A stretch of 24,332 bases of DNA, taken from positions 1 through 24,332 of IMG/VR virus record IMGVR_UViG_3300020421_000136, one strand, 5' to 3'. The DNA comes from a virus. The position numbers and the translations under genes are program-made. Each line of letters opens with the position of its first letter. Positions within the stretch are counted from its first letter, which is position 1. This document shows positions 8,372-16,328 of this stretch, in pieces. The notes beneath the pieces are model-generated. The model was not told the DNA's origin, did not search any database, and worked only from the letters and a program-made list of their open reading frames with translations.

Positions 8372-10510
8372 TTAGTCCTCTGCTCTTGTTAAAACAGATA
8401 AAGCCATACCAGAAAATTGTGCATCTGGGAACTGTTCTCTAAATTGATTGCCAGTCATTATAGGTACATATTGATTATTTCTAGGGTCTTTTATAACTAT
8501 TTCTTTTATTTGTTCTCTGCCATTTACAACTTCAGTTCTAATCTCTGTTTTGGCTGCAATATCCCCTACAATGTTAGGTAAATTTTCTCTATCAGAAAAA
8601 AGACCAGTACCAAACAAGCCACCTTCTTGTGCAGTTCCTTCAGCAACTGCAAAAGCACCAATGTATCTACCTATTTCTTGGCTTAGTATTTCTTTAGTCC
8701 CTGCCGTTATACTGTTTGGGTCAACGAGCCCGTTTTTATCAAAACGTATTCTACTCTTACCTGGCCCGCCAAAGTTTCTAACATTGTTTAAAAGCGCTCT
8801 AAAATCTCTTTTTACTTTAGGGCTTGTCTTTAAGTATTTAGACACATCTCCTTCATAGTCTACAAAGTAATCAAGCTCTTGTGCATCTTTAATAATTCCG
8901 CTAACAAAATCAGCTTCATCCTCTCTGCCTTGTTGCCTAAGTTCAAGTAATATGGCGTTTTGGCTATCAATTCTAGCTTGGTTAGTTTGTTGTATGTCTA
9001 ATAGCCTATCCGCTCTATCTGTAGCACTTATATTAACGTCGCCAGCAGGGTTTGTAATCATGTTTAAACCAGCTTGATAGTTTTGAAGGAAGTTTGCAGG
9101 ACTATCGGTGCCACCTGCCGCCATAGCATATGCTAAAGCTGCATTTACTCTACCAAACCCTACACTAGGGTCATTTAATTTAACCATGTCTTGAGGAGTA
9201 TTTATTTCAAGTCGATTAAATACTGTTTCCGCTTGTTTTAAGAACTCTTCATTAACACCTATTTTTAATAACTCATCTTGATTCTCTGTAATAAACTGTT
9301 CTTGTTCTGCGATCGTTCCTTCAGTAGGGAACTTTAAGTCAGTGCCTTGGAATACGTCTGGATTTGGAGTTGTTCTTTGATATTCTACTCCGCCTTGAGT
9401 AATGGTATCTGGCTGGGGTTCAGTTAAAGCTGTGGTAGTCGTAGGCCTTTCTGATTGTACAGGCTGGCCAAACAGTCCTTTTGTTGGGCCTTCAGGACCT
9501 GTTTTCCTCTCCATTTTTTGGTCGCCAGTACTATCACGTAATTGACTTATCTCTTCTTTATTTAAGCCGGTTCTAAGACCAATTAGGTTATTCGGTAAAA
9601 GACTTAACATCTGTCTTTGTATATCGCCCGGTTGGTCAAAGAACTGCCCATCCCTAAGTATGTTCTCTGCTTGTTCTTTTGTAAGAGTTTGGCCTGCTCT
9701 ATCAAACTCTTCGCTAGCAGCATCGGTCTTTTCAGATTGAGCTACATTAAAAGCATCAATAGTATCTGAAATTTCTGTACCTATCATTCCTATAGCTTGA
9801 AAAGCCTCTGCGGGTTTCATGTTGCCTAAAGATACTTGCCTGTCGAAGTAAGCTATAGACTCGAGGGCATTTCCCCCAGGTCCTTCTGATCCAGGAAGTG
9901 GTTTACCCCCAAATTTTTTAAAGTTATCAGCGGCTACTTGATACTGCCCTTCATACGAAGCTTGTTTTGAATTAAAATAAGTTGCATTTACTGCAGTGTT
10001 AAACAATGTCCTAAAACCTTCTAAGTCAGAAGACATAACTACATCTTTAGGGTCGTTACTAAAACCAAGTGTTTTTGGCACTATGCCTTGGTCAGTTTTA
10101 AGATCGTAATGGATAGCGCCATTACTTTTATTTACACGAACATTAACAACTGTTCCTTCTTTAGTTTTTTGATCATTTATATCTGTATAAGACCTAGCGG
10201 TGCTCAAACTATTTATGGTCCTAGTAATTAAGTCATTGTTATTAACTTGATAAAAGTTTTCATCTATACTTTTTAAACCGCTGTAATCTAACTCCCCAGA
10301 TTCTGTTCGTTTTATGCCTGTTAGCTTCAAAAAGTTATCGGAGCTTACATCTTTAAAATCTTCTTGTTCAGACCCATCGTCTCCAAACTTATAATTTTTA
10401 GTATAGGGCGTTAATAGATTTACTAATTTAGTAGCTTGTGTATCTCTACGCTCTTCTTGGTCTTCTCTAAACCTTTGTCCTGCCGCTAATCCTGATAAAT
10501 ATTGACTCAT
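8372..10510 (-). CDS. Probable internal virion protein, about 712 residues
   Basis: The start chosen is ATG at 10510 (MSQYLSGLAAGQRFREDQEE), four bases after the upstream stop; a TTG at 10525 would add five residues, and neither has a convincing ribosome site. The protein is hydrophilic, rich in Asn, Gln, Asp and Glu, with predicted-looking helices and a Pro/Thr-rich linker near residues 340-390. No signal peptide, membrane span or catalytic motif is visible. It sits between small internal-protein-like genes and the giant gene, the usual place for core or ejection proteins of podoviruses, so a role inside the capsid is inferred from position only. Its stop leaves two bases before the GTG of the giant gene, implying coupled translation. 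I do not recognise its family. Confidence 0.8.
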   Translation of the reverse strand: MSQYLSGLAAGQRFREDQEERRDTQATKLVNLLTPYTKNYKFGDDGSEQEDFKDVSSDNFLKLTGIKRTESGELDYSGLKSIDENFYQVNNNDLITRTINSLSTARSYTDINDQKTKEGTVVNVRVNKSNGAIHYDLKTDQGIVPKTLGFSNDPKDVVMSSDLEGFRTLFNTAVNATYFNSKQASYEGQYQVAADNFKKFGGKPLPGSEGPGGNALESIAYFDRQVSLGNMKPAEAFQAIGMIGTEISDTIDAFNVAQSEKTDAASEEFDRAGQTLTKEQAENILRDGQFFDQPGDIQRQMLSLLPNNLIGLRTGLNKEEISQLRDSTGDQKMERKTGPEGPTKGLFGQPVQSERPTTTTALTEPQPDTITQGGVEYQRTTPNPDVFQGTDLKFPTEGTIAEQEQFITENQDELLKIGVNEEFLKQAETVFNRLEINTPQDMVKLNDPSVGFGRVNAALAYAMAAGGTDSPANFLQNYQAGLNMITNPAGDVNISATDRADRLLDIQQTNQARIDSQNAILLELRQQGREDEADFVSGIIKDAQELDYFVDYEGDVSKYLKTSPKVKRDFRALLNNVRNFGGPGKSRIRFDKNGLVDPNSITAGTKEILSQEIGRYIGAFAVAEGTAQEGGLFGTGLFSDRENLPNIVGDIAAKTEIRTEVVNGREQIKEIVIKDPRNNQYVPIMTGNQFREQFPDAQFSGMALSVLTRAED

Positions 10511-10514
10511 GTTT

Positions 10515-11138
10515 CTATAATGCAAATGCAGCTAAAATGCTGGTACCCATGTTTACTAACCCACTTCTATACGAGGACTTTGCATTTTTAAATGCAGCAT
10601 CACGAGAAGCTTTACCTTGTGCCGCTGTAGCTAGACCACCCAATGCAGAAGAATTAACCCCTTGCCCTATTCCAATCAAATCTCGTAAGAGCGCTTGGTT
10701 TACGTCTCTTTGCCGAATACGCGCATTGTTTACTGTATTAGCCATAGATAACTGCCCGCCTCTTTGCGCAGACCTTTGTTGTTGTTGGATCTGTGCTTGG
10801 GATAAACCCCCACCGCCATAACGTTCTAAATTTCTAGCTTGTATCTCCGCCGCTGTTTTAGCTTGCGTAGCTGCAGTTTTTCTACCCCTATCAATTAAGG
10901 TAGTATCATTAGTTTTACTTAACAGTCTATTTTCAAATCCCCTAAAATTGTTAATGTAACTTGCGTAATCTTCACGCGTTATATCCGCAAAAACTTGATC
11001 GGGGTTTTCTACAGTAGGTAAATTTAATTGGTCAAAGCTAGCAGAGCCTCTTCTAGTAGGTTGAGTTACATCTGACCCCAAAGCTATAGGGGCTGAAGTC
11101 ATGCCCATGTAATAATCTTCTGTGCTTAAAACTGCCAT
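10515..11138 (-). CDS. Small probable internal virion protein, 207 residues
   Basis: The ATG at 11138 follows AGGA four bases upstream. The N-terminal half is polar. A helical central part contains Gln-rich SQAQIQQQQRSAQRGGQ (about residues 112-128), and the C-terminus is hydrophobic and Ala-rich (LVNMGTSILAAFAL). This makeup resembles small internal or head-core proteins found just before the large ejection proteins in marine podoviruses. That is an inference from composition and order, not a recognised domain. It is separated by one base from the upstream gene and abuts the next one, so it belongs to the same operon. An alternative is a neck or tail-assembly protein. Confidence 0.75.
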   Translation of the reverse strand: MAVLSTEDYYMGMTSAPIALGSDVTQPTRRGSASFDQLNLPTVENPDQVFADITREDYASYINNFRGFENRLLSKTNDTTLIDRGRKTAATQAKTAAEIQARNLERYGGGGLSQAQIQQQQRSAQRGGQLSMANTVNNARIRQRDVNQALLRDLIGIGQGVNSSALGGLATAAQGKASRDAAFKNAKSSYRSGLVNMGTSILAAFAL

Positions 11139-11139
11139 A

Positions 11140-11694
11140 TTATCCTATTCCTTCATCCTCGCCTTCAGGTGCTTGATTTGAGCCTTTATAGTAACCTAAA
11201 CCATAAGCTGCTCCCTTACCTAAATTAGTCGCGCCTTTCATAAAACCTAAACTCTTATTTAAATTAGCTTGGGCGATGCTTAACTCTCTAGTGCCTTCTA
11301 TTTTAGCTATCCTAGACAAACCAGTTTGAGTATCTGACATCATTTTATTAGCAGCTTTTATAGACCCGACTTGGTCGCCCCTTGCACCAATATAACCTTG
11401 GTCTGTGCCTTGAGCTACCATACCACTAAGAGCGGAGGCTAAATCAGCTTCTGTATTAACAGAGGCCACTGCATTCCTGTTTGGGTTTGAAGTAAGAGTT
11501 TGCATTGTGTCTGCATTCGCTCTGCCCTCTGCGGTTTCTATTAAGGTGTCTTCATCTTGAAATGCGTTTTCAGTCATTTGTATCTGTCTAGGCAGATAGA
11601 CATCATCAAAATAATTTTTTTGCGCTAAAGCAACGGAAGCGTTTGCTTTCTCAGATGGGCTCGCTTTATAGTCTGACTGTTTAGGCTTACTCAC
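11140..11694 (-). CDS. Small probable internal virion protein, 184 residues
   Basis: Start is GTG at 11694 (SKPKQSDYKASPSEK follows), overlapping the end of the upstream gene by eight bases; AGGAG lies about eleven bases upstream. The protein is rich in Ala, Asn, Gln and Thr. It has long helical stretches and a glycine-rich C-terminal segment (MKGATNLGKGAAYGLGYYKG, about residues 152-171) that could associate with membranes, then an acidic tail. No catalytic motif is visible. Its place between the adaptor region and the larger internal proteins suggests a head-internal or ejection role, by position only. The family is unknown to me. Confidence 0.75.
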   Translation of the reverse strand: MSKPKQSDYKASPSEKANASVALAQKNYFDDVYLPRQIQMTENAFQDEDTLIETAEGRANADTMQTLTSNPNRNAVASVNTEADLASALSGMVAQGTDQGYIGARGDQVGSIKAANKMMSDTQTGLSRIAKIEGTRELSIAQANLNKSLGFMKGATNLGKGAAYGLGYYKGSNQAPEGEDEGIG

Positions 11695-12136
11695 TTTTTA
11701 CTGTTCTCCTATATATCCTTGTATCAGTATGCCAGCCTTTTGCTATCGCATACGGTTCCAATTCAGGTACATGAGATTGTGCTTCTATATACTTACAATC
11801 GGATTTCCTAGCTAAACTTTCAATCCAATCTTGGTGAGCTAACCACTCATGCCCGCCTTTTTCATAAGTATACGCTATCCACATATACAATGTCTTGTCT
11901 TTTGTGTACCTATCCATCTCTATGGTAAGTACTAAAAACCCTATTGGTGAGGTAAATAAAAACGCTTTTTCATTTACGCAATCACTATAAACATCTTCGG
12001 GAATAAAGGTTAGACTTGGGTTGTCTGCTAATATACTTTCTATGCCAGGTTTAACAATGTTCCACGTGGAACGTATGTCAGTAAGTACTGGTTCAATAAA
12101 GTCATTAGTAGTCGATCTCCCTTCCGTATCTTCCAT
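11687..12136 (-). CDS. Possible GNAT-fold phage protein, 149 residues
   Basis: The ATG at 12136 is supported by AGGAGG four bases upstream, which lies inside the end of the preceding adaptor gene (32-base overlap). The beta-alpha pattern, with a hydrophobic strand (GFLVLTIEMDR), another strand (LYMWIAYTYEKGG) and then helix ESLARKSDCKYIEAQS and YAIAKGWHTDTRIYRRTV, resembles the second half of an acetyltransferase (GNAT) fold. Proteins of this look occur near adaptor genes in podoviruses. The usual acetyl-CoA loop (R/Q-x-x-G-x-G/A) is not evident, so an enzyme role is doubtful and a structural role is possible. A parS-like palindrome lies within its codons at 12058-12073. Confidence 0.72.
   Translation of the reverse strand: MEDTEGRSTTNDFIEPVLTDIRSTWNIVKPGIESILADNPSLTFIPEDVYSDCVNEKAFLFTSPIGFLVLTIEMDRYTKDKTLYMWIAYTYEKGGHEWLAHQDWIESLARKSDCKYIEAQSHVPELEPYAIAKGWHTDTRIYRRTVKSE
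12058..12073. promoter_or_regulatory. parS-like palindrome inside a coding region
   Basis: The 14-base perfect palindrome GTTCCACGTGGAAC (12059-12072), with flanking T and G, matches the chromosomal partition site consensus TGTTNCACGTGNAACA at 13 of 14 fixed positions; only the last A is G. Sites of this form bind ParB and seed its spreading along DNA in many bacteria. It codes for Arg-Ser-Thr-Trp-Asn in the 149-residue protein. No ParA or ParB gene is in the window, so any binding would be by the host protein. Function is inference. Confidence 0.45.
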
Positions 12137-12779
12137 AGCGCCTCCTTGGCTTACCTACTCCTTTGTATTTTACGGTTCGTTTTACGCCCAGGTCTCCGCC
12201 TCTTGCACGAAGTTCTGCTTGCATTATTTCATTATTAAACTGTGCTAAATACTCTCTAGCTGCACCCACATCTGTCCATTCTCGGCCGGGCATACGAAGT
12301 AGCCTATATAAAGCACCATAAAGAATTGCGTCTCTGTATTGGTTAGAAACTGTGCTGTCAATGTTATTGCTGGTTCTAGTTGGTTTTAAAGCCACACTAG
12401 CAATAACTTCTTTAGACCCGCTTGGCACGGGCACTATCCAAAATAAACTAGAAGACTTTTGTAAGTAAACATGCGGACTGCCTGTTCTATTTCTCCAGTC
12501 TGGATAGTTTAACTCTAGGCTACGCGGACTAATAGGGTCCATATCATTGCCATCGTGAGTCATATATAAAACTTGATGTACTTCTGTAGCAACTGGAATA
12601 TCAAAATCATATTCATAAACACCCGCAGTAGTGTTGAATGGGTCCATATCTAGTATGTAAGCCTTTGATCTCTCGCAGAATTCTATAGTCGCAGCTCTGA
12701 TGTGCTGTTCAACCAAAGCATCTGGGCATAAAGGTACGTAAGGTAGAATTTCTTTTACTAAGGAAGTATAAGTTGCCAT
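12105..12779 (-). CDS. Head-tail adaptor-like protein, 224 residues
   Basis: The ATG at 12779 is preceded by GAGGAGGATAGG, a very strong ribosome site formed from the end of the upstream gene. The N-terminus is a helical segment (SLVKEILPYVPLCPDALVEQ), then comes a beta region (GVYEYDFDIP), and a helix near the end (YRDAILYGALYRLLRMPGRE, about 143-162). This order, with a late helix bearing aromatic and leucine residues, is the pattern I associate with phage adaptor proteins that sit under the portal and build the connector. The C-terminus is basic (KPRRRYGRYGR). It pairs with the neighbouring 239-residue protein of similar layout. Family assignment is by pattern memory. Confidence 0.75.
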   Translation of the reverse strand: MATYTSLVKEILPYVPLCPDALVEQHIRAATIEFCERSKAYILDMDPFNTTAGVYEYDFDIPVATEVHQVLYMTHDGNDMDPISPRSLELNYPDWRNRTGSPHVYLQKSSSLFWIVPVPSGSKEVIASVALKPTRTSNNIDSTVSNQYRDAILYGALYRLLRMPGREWTDVGAAREYLAQFNNEIMQAELRARGGDLGVKRTVKYKGVGKPRRRYGRYGREIDY

Positions 12780-12780
12780 C

Positions 12781-13500
12781 CTATCCTCCTCGCTGCATTA
12801 AAGATGGTGTTAACCCTTTATTAGATACTGCATCATTATTAGGGTCTAGTAATAATTGGGCTTGTCCGCCTGCACCAATGCTACTTAAAAATAACTGGTA
12901 GTGGTTGTTGGCTCTTTGTGCGTTGCCTGCGTACTCTGCGTCTTTCAGATAGGCCCTATATAACACGAAATCTACGATGGCATTGCCATACGTATCATCT
13001 ATATCAATAGTACTGCTACCTGTGGTTAAATCTGTAGGGGATGCAGAGTAAACTATCTCTACGTACGCATTACCAGAAACACCCGGGTACACGTAAAACT
13101 TTCGTGGATCATCGTCATCAAAAATATAATTTTTAACAACAGTCCCATGCGCAGAAGACCCTGTTGCGGTAGGATCGTGCCAGTCGGGATCTTGTGCATT
13201 TAAAATGTCGCTATTTACCAACCTAATTGCTCTTTTCCCTGTCGCACTTGAGCCAGCTGCTGACATATTACGAACTACTTTTATTAAACGTAAACCAGAT
13301 GTTGGTATGGTTTGTTCAGTTCCGGCAGCTAATTGGACATTAGCATGATCTGCAGACGCTGAAGGCCTAAAGTTAACAATTTCTCGTTGAGCGTCGTTAA
13401 TGTAACGACGCAATTCAGCATCTGACCAACGAACACTAGTGGTATCTTGTAGGGTGTCTCTTATTCTAGCTAATAAGTTAGTCTCTGTTAGCGTGCCCAC
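12781..13500 (-). CDS. Head-tail adaptor-like protein, 239 residues (DUF6682-like)
   Basis: Start is GTG at 13500 with AAGG about seven bases upstream. The N-terminus (LLARIRDTLQDTTSVRWSDA, then ELRRYINDAQREIVNFRP) is the typical opening of phage adaptor proteins, which I recall as the DUF6682 group. A beta-rich middle (RKFYVYPGVSGNAYVEIVYS) and a late helix (NAIVDFVLYRAYLKDAEYAG) follow. Such proteins bind the portal ring and join head to tail tube. It lies two genes after the major capsid gene and directly before a second adaptor-like gene, the common podovirus order. The C-terminus (SLMQRGG) carries the ribosome site for the next gene. Confidence 0.8.
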   Translation of the reverse strand: MGTLTETNLLARIRDTLQDTTSVRWSDAELRRYINDAQREIVNFRPSASADHANVQLAAGTEQTIPTSGLRLIKVVRNMSAAGSSATGKRAIRLVNSDILNAQDPDWHDPTATGSSAHGTVVKNYIFDDDDPRKFYVYPGVSGNAYVEIVYSASPTDLTTGSSTIDIDDTYGNAIVDFVLYRAYLKDAEYAGNAQRANNHYQLFLSSIGAGGQAQLLLDPNNDAVSNKGLTPSLMQRGG

Positions 13501-13514
13501 GGTTTACCTTGATA

Positions 13515-13871
13515 TTAGTGTAGGCAGTCTTCTATTTCTGCAATAAGGTCTGCTTTTTTCTTACGTCTATCTAACTCAATGCCAATAGTACGGCCGTATT
13601 CCTCAAGCTCGATTTTACTCATGCCTTTAAGATTTGGCTTAGGCTCTTCTACTACGGCCGTTTCTTCTATTGAAACTTCTTCTTCAACGACGGGCTCTGG
13701 AACTTCTTCTACGTTTACATCAGGAACTCCGCCTTTAACTTCTGTACATCCCTCTTGTAAGCATAGTAAACCTAAGTCATCACCGACTTGTCTAGGTTCG
13801 TTTGCTTTTAAATGTATTACTGCGCCCCAGGTAGAGGCTATTGACTTATCTTCGTTTGATACTATCCACAT
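13515..13871 (-). CDS. Small virion-associated protein with HeH/SAP-like C-terminus, 118 residues
   Basis: The ATG at 13871 has GGAG about nine bases upstream. Residues 1-50 form a compact-looking domain (MWIVSNEDKSIASTWGAVIH). Then comes an acidic, Val/Pro/Glu-rich linker (about 50-80). The end, MSKIELEEYGRTIGIELDR followed by RKKKADLIAEIED, looks like the short helix-extension-helix (HeH/SAP/LEM-type) motif often seen in phage proteins beside capsid genes. Such motifs bind nucleic acid or protein partners. Exact role is unknown; a head-completion or decoration function is suggested only by its place just after the major capsid gene. Confidence 0.72.
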   Translation of the reverse strand: MWIVSNEDKSIASTWGAVIHLKANEPRQVGDDLGLLCLQEGCTEVKGGVPDVNVEEVPEPVVEEEVSIEETAVVEEPKPNLKGMSKIELEEYGRTIGIELDRRKKKADLIAEIEDCLH

Positions 13872-13886
13872 AATTTTCTCCTAAAT

Positions 13887-13913
13887 ATGGGTGACTACTA
13901 ATTAGCCACCCAT
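13887..13913 (-). terminator. Hairpin between capsid gene and downstream genes (weak terminator or mRNA stabiliser)
   Basis: On the minus strand ATGGGTG and CACCCAT form a perfect seven-base stem around a 13-base loop, 14 bases after the capsid stop. No T tract follows (ATATTTAGG), so it is not a classical intrinsic terminator. Partial termination or 3'-end protection of capsid mRNA would lower expression of the genes beyond it; this is inference. Confidence 0.5.
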
Positions 13914-13927
13914 AAAGAATAACACAA

Positions 13928-15073
13928 TTAGTATGCTACATCTAATCTAATAACACCGAAGTCTTCAGACTGTCCTGTGACATCTGAATGATACTTAGGT
14001 TTCTGTAGACCAAATATCTTACCAATTGATATACCGTTTTGGTTGCCATAGTCGAAGGTGTCTTCTACTATTTCAGGAATACCAATGTCGGCCATAGCTA
14101 ATGCTTGAGCACCGCAGAATAAACATGCAGAACCGTTAACATCAGCGTTAGCACCCCATTTGTACCCAGCAGCACCAGCATTTGATGATGTGCCAGTTGT
14201 AGCGCCCGTAGTGTTAAACACGTGTCTAAACTCGTGAATCATAACACCGTCAACCATTAGACTTGAAGAGCCTGAGAACAAGCTTGACTGAGGTCCTCTG
14301 ATTCCAGCTTGTCTTACGTTAGCAAGAAAATCTGAATCAAGTTTAAGGTCAGCCATTACTTGTGGAGTTACGAAGAGATGGAACATCTCGTCATTACCCG
14401 CACCCCTTAGCCCTCTGATGTACTGATCTTTAGCATAAGCTTTTAGATCAACGATAGCGCTATAGCTTAGTTTGTCAGCTGCAACAGTTGCAGTAACATC
14501 ACCGGCTACGATACCGTTTGTAGCATCAAATCTTCTATGTCTATTAGAAGTTGGAGCAGTTACATTACTTGAAAACTCTAAGTCATTTAGATTTTGACCT
14601 GAAGTTAATGATGCTCTTAGACCACCATTGTTCTTGAGGTTATATCCAATACCACTTAAAGTAAGGAACGCTAATTGGTCCATTCTGTCAGCCATTGCAT
14701 AAGCAAGTGCATCTCTAGAATGTTCCCTGAAGTTTACAACTGATTTTTGATCAGCAAGACGACCCGAAAGTCTGTTTGCAAATCTTAATTGATCAATTGT
14801 TACGACGATGTCGAAAGCTCTTAGTGCCTCTTCATTACCTTCTAAGGTGTTGTCTCCAACAATACCGTCACCAGTCATATCGGCTAAAAGTGTTAATACA
14901 GCTCTAGCTCCTTTTTCTGATTGAGTAAGTTCAGATATTCTCTGAACCATAGCATTGGATCCGCTACCCGCGAATTGGTTAATAAAGGACATATTTCTTG
15001 CAACACGCCAAAAGTCACGAGACCAGATCGTTAATTGTTCACTGGTCAACGAAGCAAAGTTTGTATTTGCCAT
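13928..15073 (-). CDS. Major capsid protein, N4 gp56 type
   Basis: The 381-residue protein carries the family's signature in order: N-terminal helix with WSRDFWRVARN (17-27), TGDGIVGD (67-74), LEGNEE (77-82), TIDQLRFANRLSGRLADQ (92-109) and a helix with MADRMDQLAFLTLSG (127-141). These match what I know of the N4-gp56 / DUF4043 capsid family, which builds the icosahedral shell. Length is normal for the family. The ATG at 15073 has GGAG eight bases upstream. It follows the scaffold-like gene across a structured leader with its own promoter-like signal, consistent with high, separately tuned expression, and is followed by a hairpin. Confidence 0.93.
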   Translation of the reverse strand: MANTNFASLTSEQLTIWSRDFWRVARNMSFINQFAGSGSNAMVQRISELTQSEKGARAVLTLLADMTGDGIVGDNTLEGNEEALRAFDIVVTIDQLRFANRLSGRLADQKSVVNFREHSRDALAYAMADRMDQLAFLTLSGIGYNLKNNGGLRASLTSGQNLNDLEFSSNVTAPTSNRHRRFDATNGIVAGDVTATVAADKLSYSAIVDLKAYAKDQYIRGLRGAGNDEMFHLFVTPQVMADLKLDSDFLANVRQAGIRGPQSSLFSGSSSLMVDGVMIHEFRHVFNTTGATTGTSSNAGAAGYKWGANADVNGSACLFCGAQALAMADIGIPEIVEDTFDYGNQNGISIGKIFGLQKPKYHSDVTGQSEDFGVIRLDVAY

Positions 15074-15171
15074 GATAATGTCTCCATTAATTAAAATTAA
15101 CCAGTCGACTTATTGGAGCGACTATTTGTCCGTATACCCTTTGTCGTTGGGGTTACGTTATCGTTTTGATA

Positions 15172-15186
15172 CGGGTTGCGAACCCG
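15172..15186 (-). other. Hairpin CGGGTT-CGC-AACCCG
   Basis: Six perfect pairs close a three-base loop, about 100 bases before the capsid start. The geometry resembles the hairpin promoters used by the N4 virion RNA polymerase (5-7 pairs, 3-base loop), but no such polymerase is visible in this window. It may instead just fold in the capsid mRNA leader. Confidence 0.4.
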
Positions 15187-15226
15187 GCCAATTTTACGCC
15201 TTGTGCCGGCGAGTAACGATTTTTTA

Positions 15227-15240
15227 TAGGATCGATCCTA
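15227..15240. other. 14-base perfect palindrome TAGGATCGATCCTA
   Basis: The site is fully symmetric and lies in the gap before the capsid gene, followed by TAAAAAA on the minus strand. It could be an operator for a dimeric regulator or an RNA stem with a TCGA loop. There is no direct evidence for either. Confidence 0.4.
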
Positions 15241-15274
15241 GTAAGATATCGCTCTTACGTGCGAACTTATTTAA

Positions 15275-15283
15275 TTTATACCA
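15275..15283 (-). promoter_or_regulatory. Possible extended -10 promoter for the capsid gene
   Basis: TGGTATAAA on the minus strand matches the extended -10 form TGnTATAAT with one difference. No good -35 is visible at 17 bases. It would place the transcript start near 15268 and give a leader of roughly 195 bases. Weak evidence in AT-rich DNA. Confidence 0.3.
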
Positions 15284-15287
15284 CACT

Positions 15288-16328
15288 TTATCCGAAATCA
15301 CCACGCATTCTTCTTAAAGTTTCTTCTGGCAATGCAGCAAATTCCTCTGTAGATAAAGCATTAACATCAACTTTTTTATCAGTTTTGTTTTTGCCTTTCA
15401 TAGCAGGCGGTTGTTTTTCTGCAGCTTCTATCTTCTTGTTGGTGTTTGCAATTTTTTTCTTTTGCACTATTTCTTTTTGGACTGGGTCAGCTTTGTTTTC
15501 TTGGGTTTGCGGTTGTCCCATCAATAGATCCACTGCTTTTTGTAAAGCGTCTGCGCCTAAATACCCCTGTGTCATATAAGCATCTCTCAACTCTAACACT
15601 TCATTAGTTTTGTCTTGGTCAAAACTTGGGTCTGCTTGATTAAGGGTGGGGTGAAGAGCTTCTAATGCATTAGCTTTAGTTTGTAAATCAACCATTTCTT
15701 GATTTTGGTTAACTGTTTGGCCCATCTTAGTTTGCACTTCAAACATCATTTGTTGTTTTTCAGCGTCTCTTATTTCTTTTCTAAGTTGAGTGGCTTTTTC
15801 TGTTTCACCTTCCATCAAAAGATTTTGGTATTCAATTTCTTTAGCATCAAAATCAAACTCGGGTGCTTCTTTTACATCCTCTATTTTAGGAGCTAAAGCA
15901 TCATCTAGTTTTTTCTGGAGGGCTTTCTGTTTAGCTAAAACTTCATCAAACCTAGACTTAGGAATCATCGGTTCTTTTTGAGCAAGTCCTCCCTCATCTG
16001 TTGTCTCAGGTTGTTGTGTATCTCCCTCATCTTCTGCCAATACTGTTTCTTCTCCTGTGTCTTCTGCGACTTCAGTTTCAGGTTCAGGTTCTTCCTCCTC
16101 TGTTTCCTCTTCAGGCTCTTCAGATGATTCTTCTTCAACCTCGACTTCATTGGTCTCCTCCTCTTGAGTTTCTTCGGTTTCTTCTTCGTCTTCCTCATCT
16201 TGAACGGGGTCGTCGAAATTTAAATCCACTTCGAATGGTTTTACTTCTTCTTCGGTCTTTGGATCTGATCCGGGCATCGTGCTTAACACGACATCGTCAT
16301 TAGTTTCTGTTTCTGGATTCTTAGCCAT
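15288..16328 (-). CDS. Capsid scaffolding-like protein, 346 residues
   Basis: The first 110 residues are extremely acidic, with long Glu runs and many Glu-Glu pairs. The middle is helical and charged (about 115-260, for example SRFDEVLAKQKALQKKLDDA). The C-terminal 70 residues turn basic and end with a helix EEFAALPEETLRRMRGDF. This acidic-helical-basic layout, and the place between portal and major capsid, are typical of phage scaffold proteins, whose C-terminal helix holds coat subunits during shell assembly. The ATG overlaps the portal stop by one base (TAATG), with AGGAGG nine bases upstream in the end of the portal gene. No protease domain is visible, so no prohead protease fusion. Confidence 0.82.
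   Translation of the reverse strand: MAKNPETETNDDVVLSTMPGSDPKTEEEVKPFEVDLNFDDPVQDEEDEEETEETQEEETNEVEVEEESSEEPEEETEEEEPEPETEVAEDTGEETVLAEDEGDTQQPETTDEGGLAQKEPMIPKSRFDEVLAKQKALQKKLDDALAPKIEDVKEAPEFDFDAKEIEYQNLLMEGETEKATQLRKEIRDAEKQQMMFEVQTKMGQTVNQNQEMVDLQTKANALEALHPTLNQADPSFDQDKTNEVLELRDAYMTQGYLGADALQKAVDLLMGQPQTQENKADPVQKEIVQKKKIANTNKKIEAAEKQPPAMKGKNKTDKKVDVNALSTEEFAALPEETLRRMRGDFG

Larger units (their letters stand above)
15074..15287 (-). promoter_or_regulatory. Structured leader of the major capsid gene
   Basis: This is the longest gap in the leftward gene block. It holds a promoter-like signal (15275-15283), a 14-base palindrome (15227-15240), a tight 6-base stem with a 3-base loop (15172-15186), an inverted repeat TTAATT / AATTAA next to the ribosome site, and the GGAG for the capsid gene. 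No open frame with a ribosome site is seen in either direction. A separate transcript start for the capsid gene plus a folded 5' end is the simplest reading. Confidence 0.55.

Noticed and set aside
15171-15187. Possible tRNA T-arm (GGGTTCGCAACCC)
   Set aside because: The loop does not match the TTCRANY pattern and no acceptor, anticodon or D arm is found around it.
16001-16303. Leu-rich and Lys-rich frames overlapping the acidic start of the scaffold-like gene
   Set aside because: Both are by-products of the Glu-codon-rich stretch read in other frames or on the other strand.
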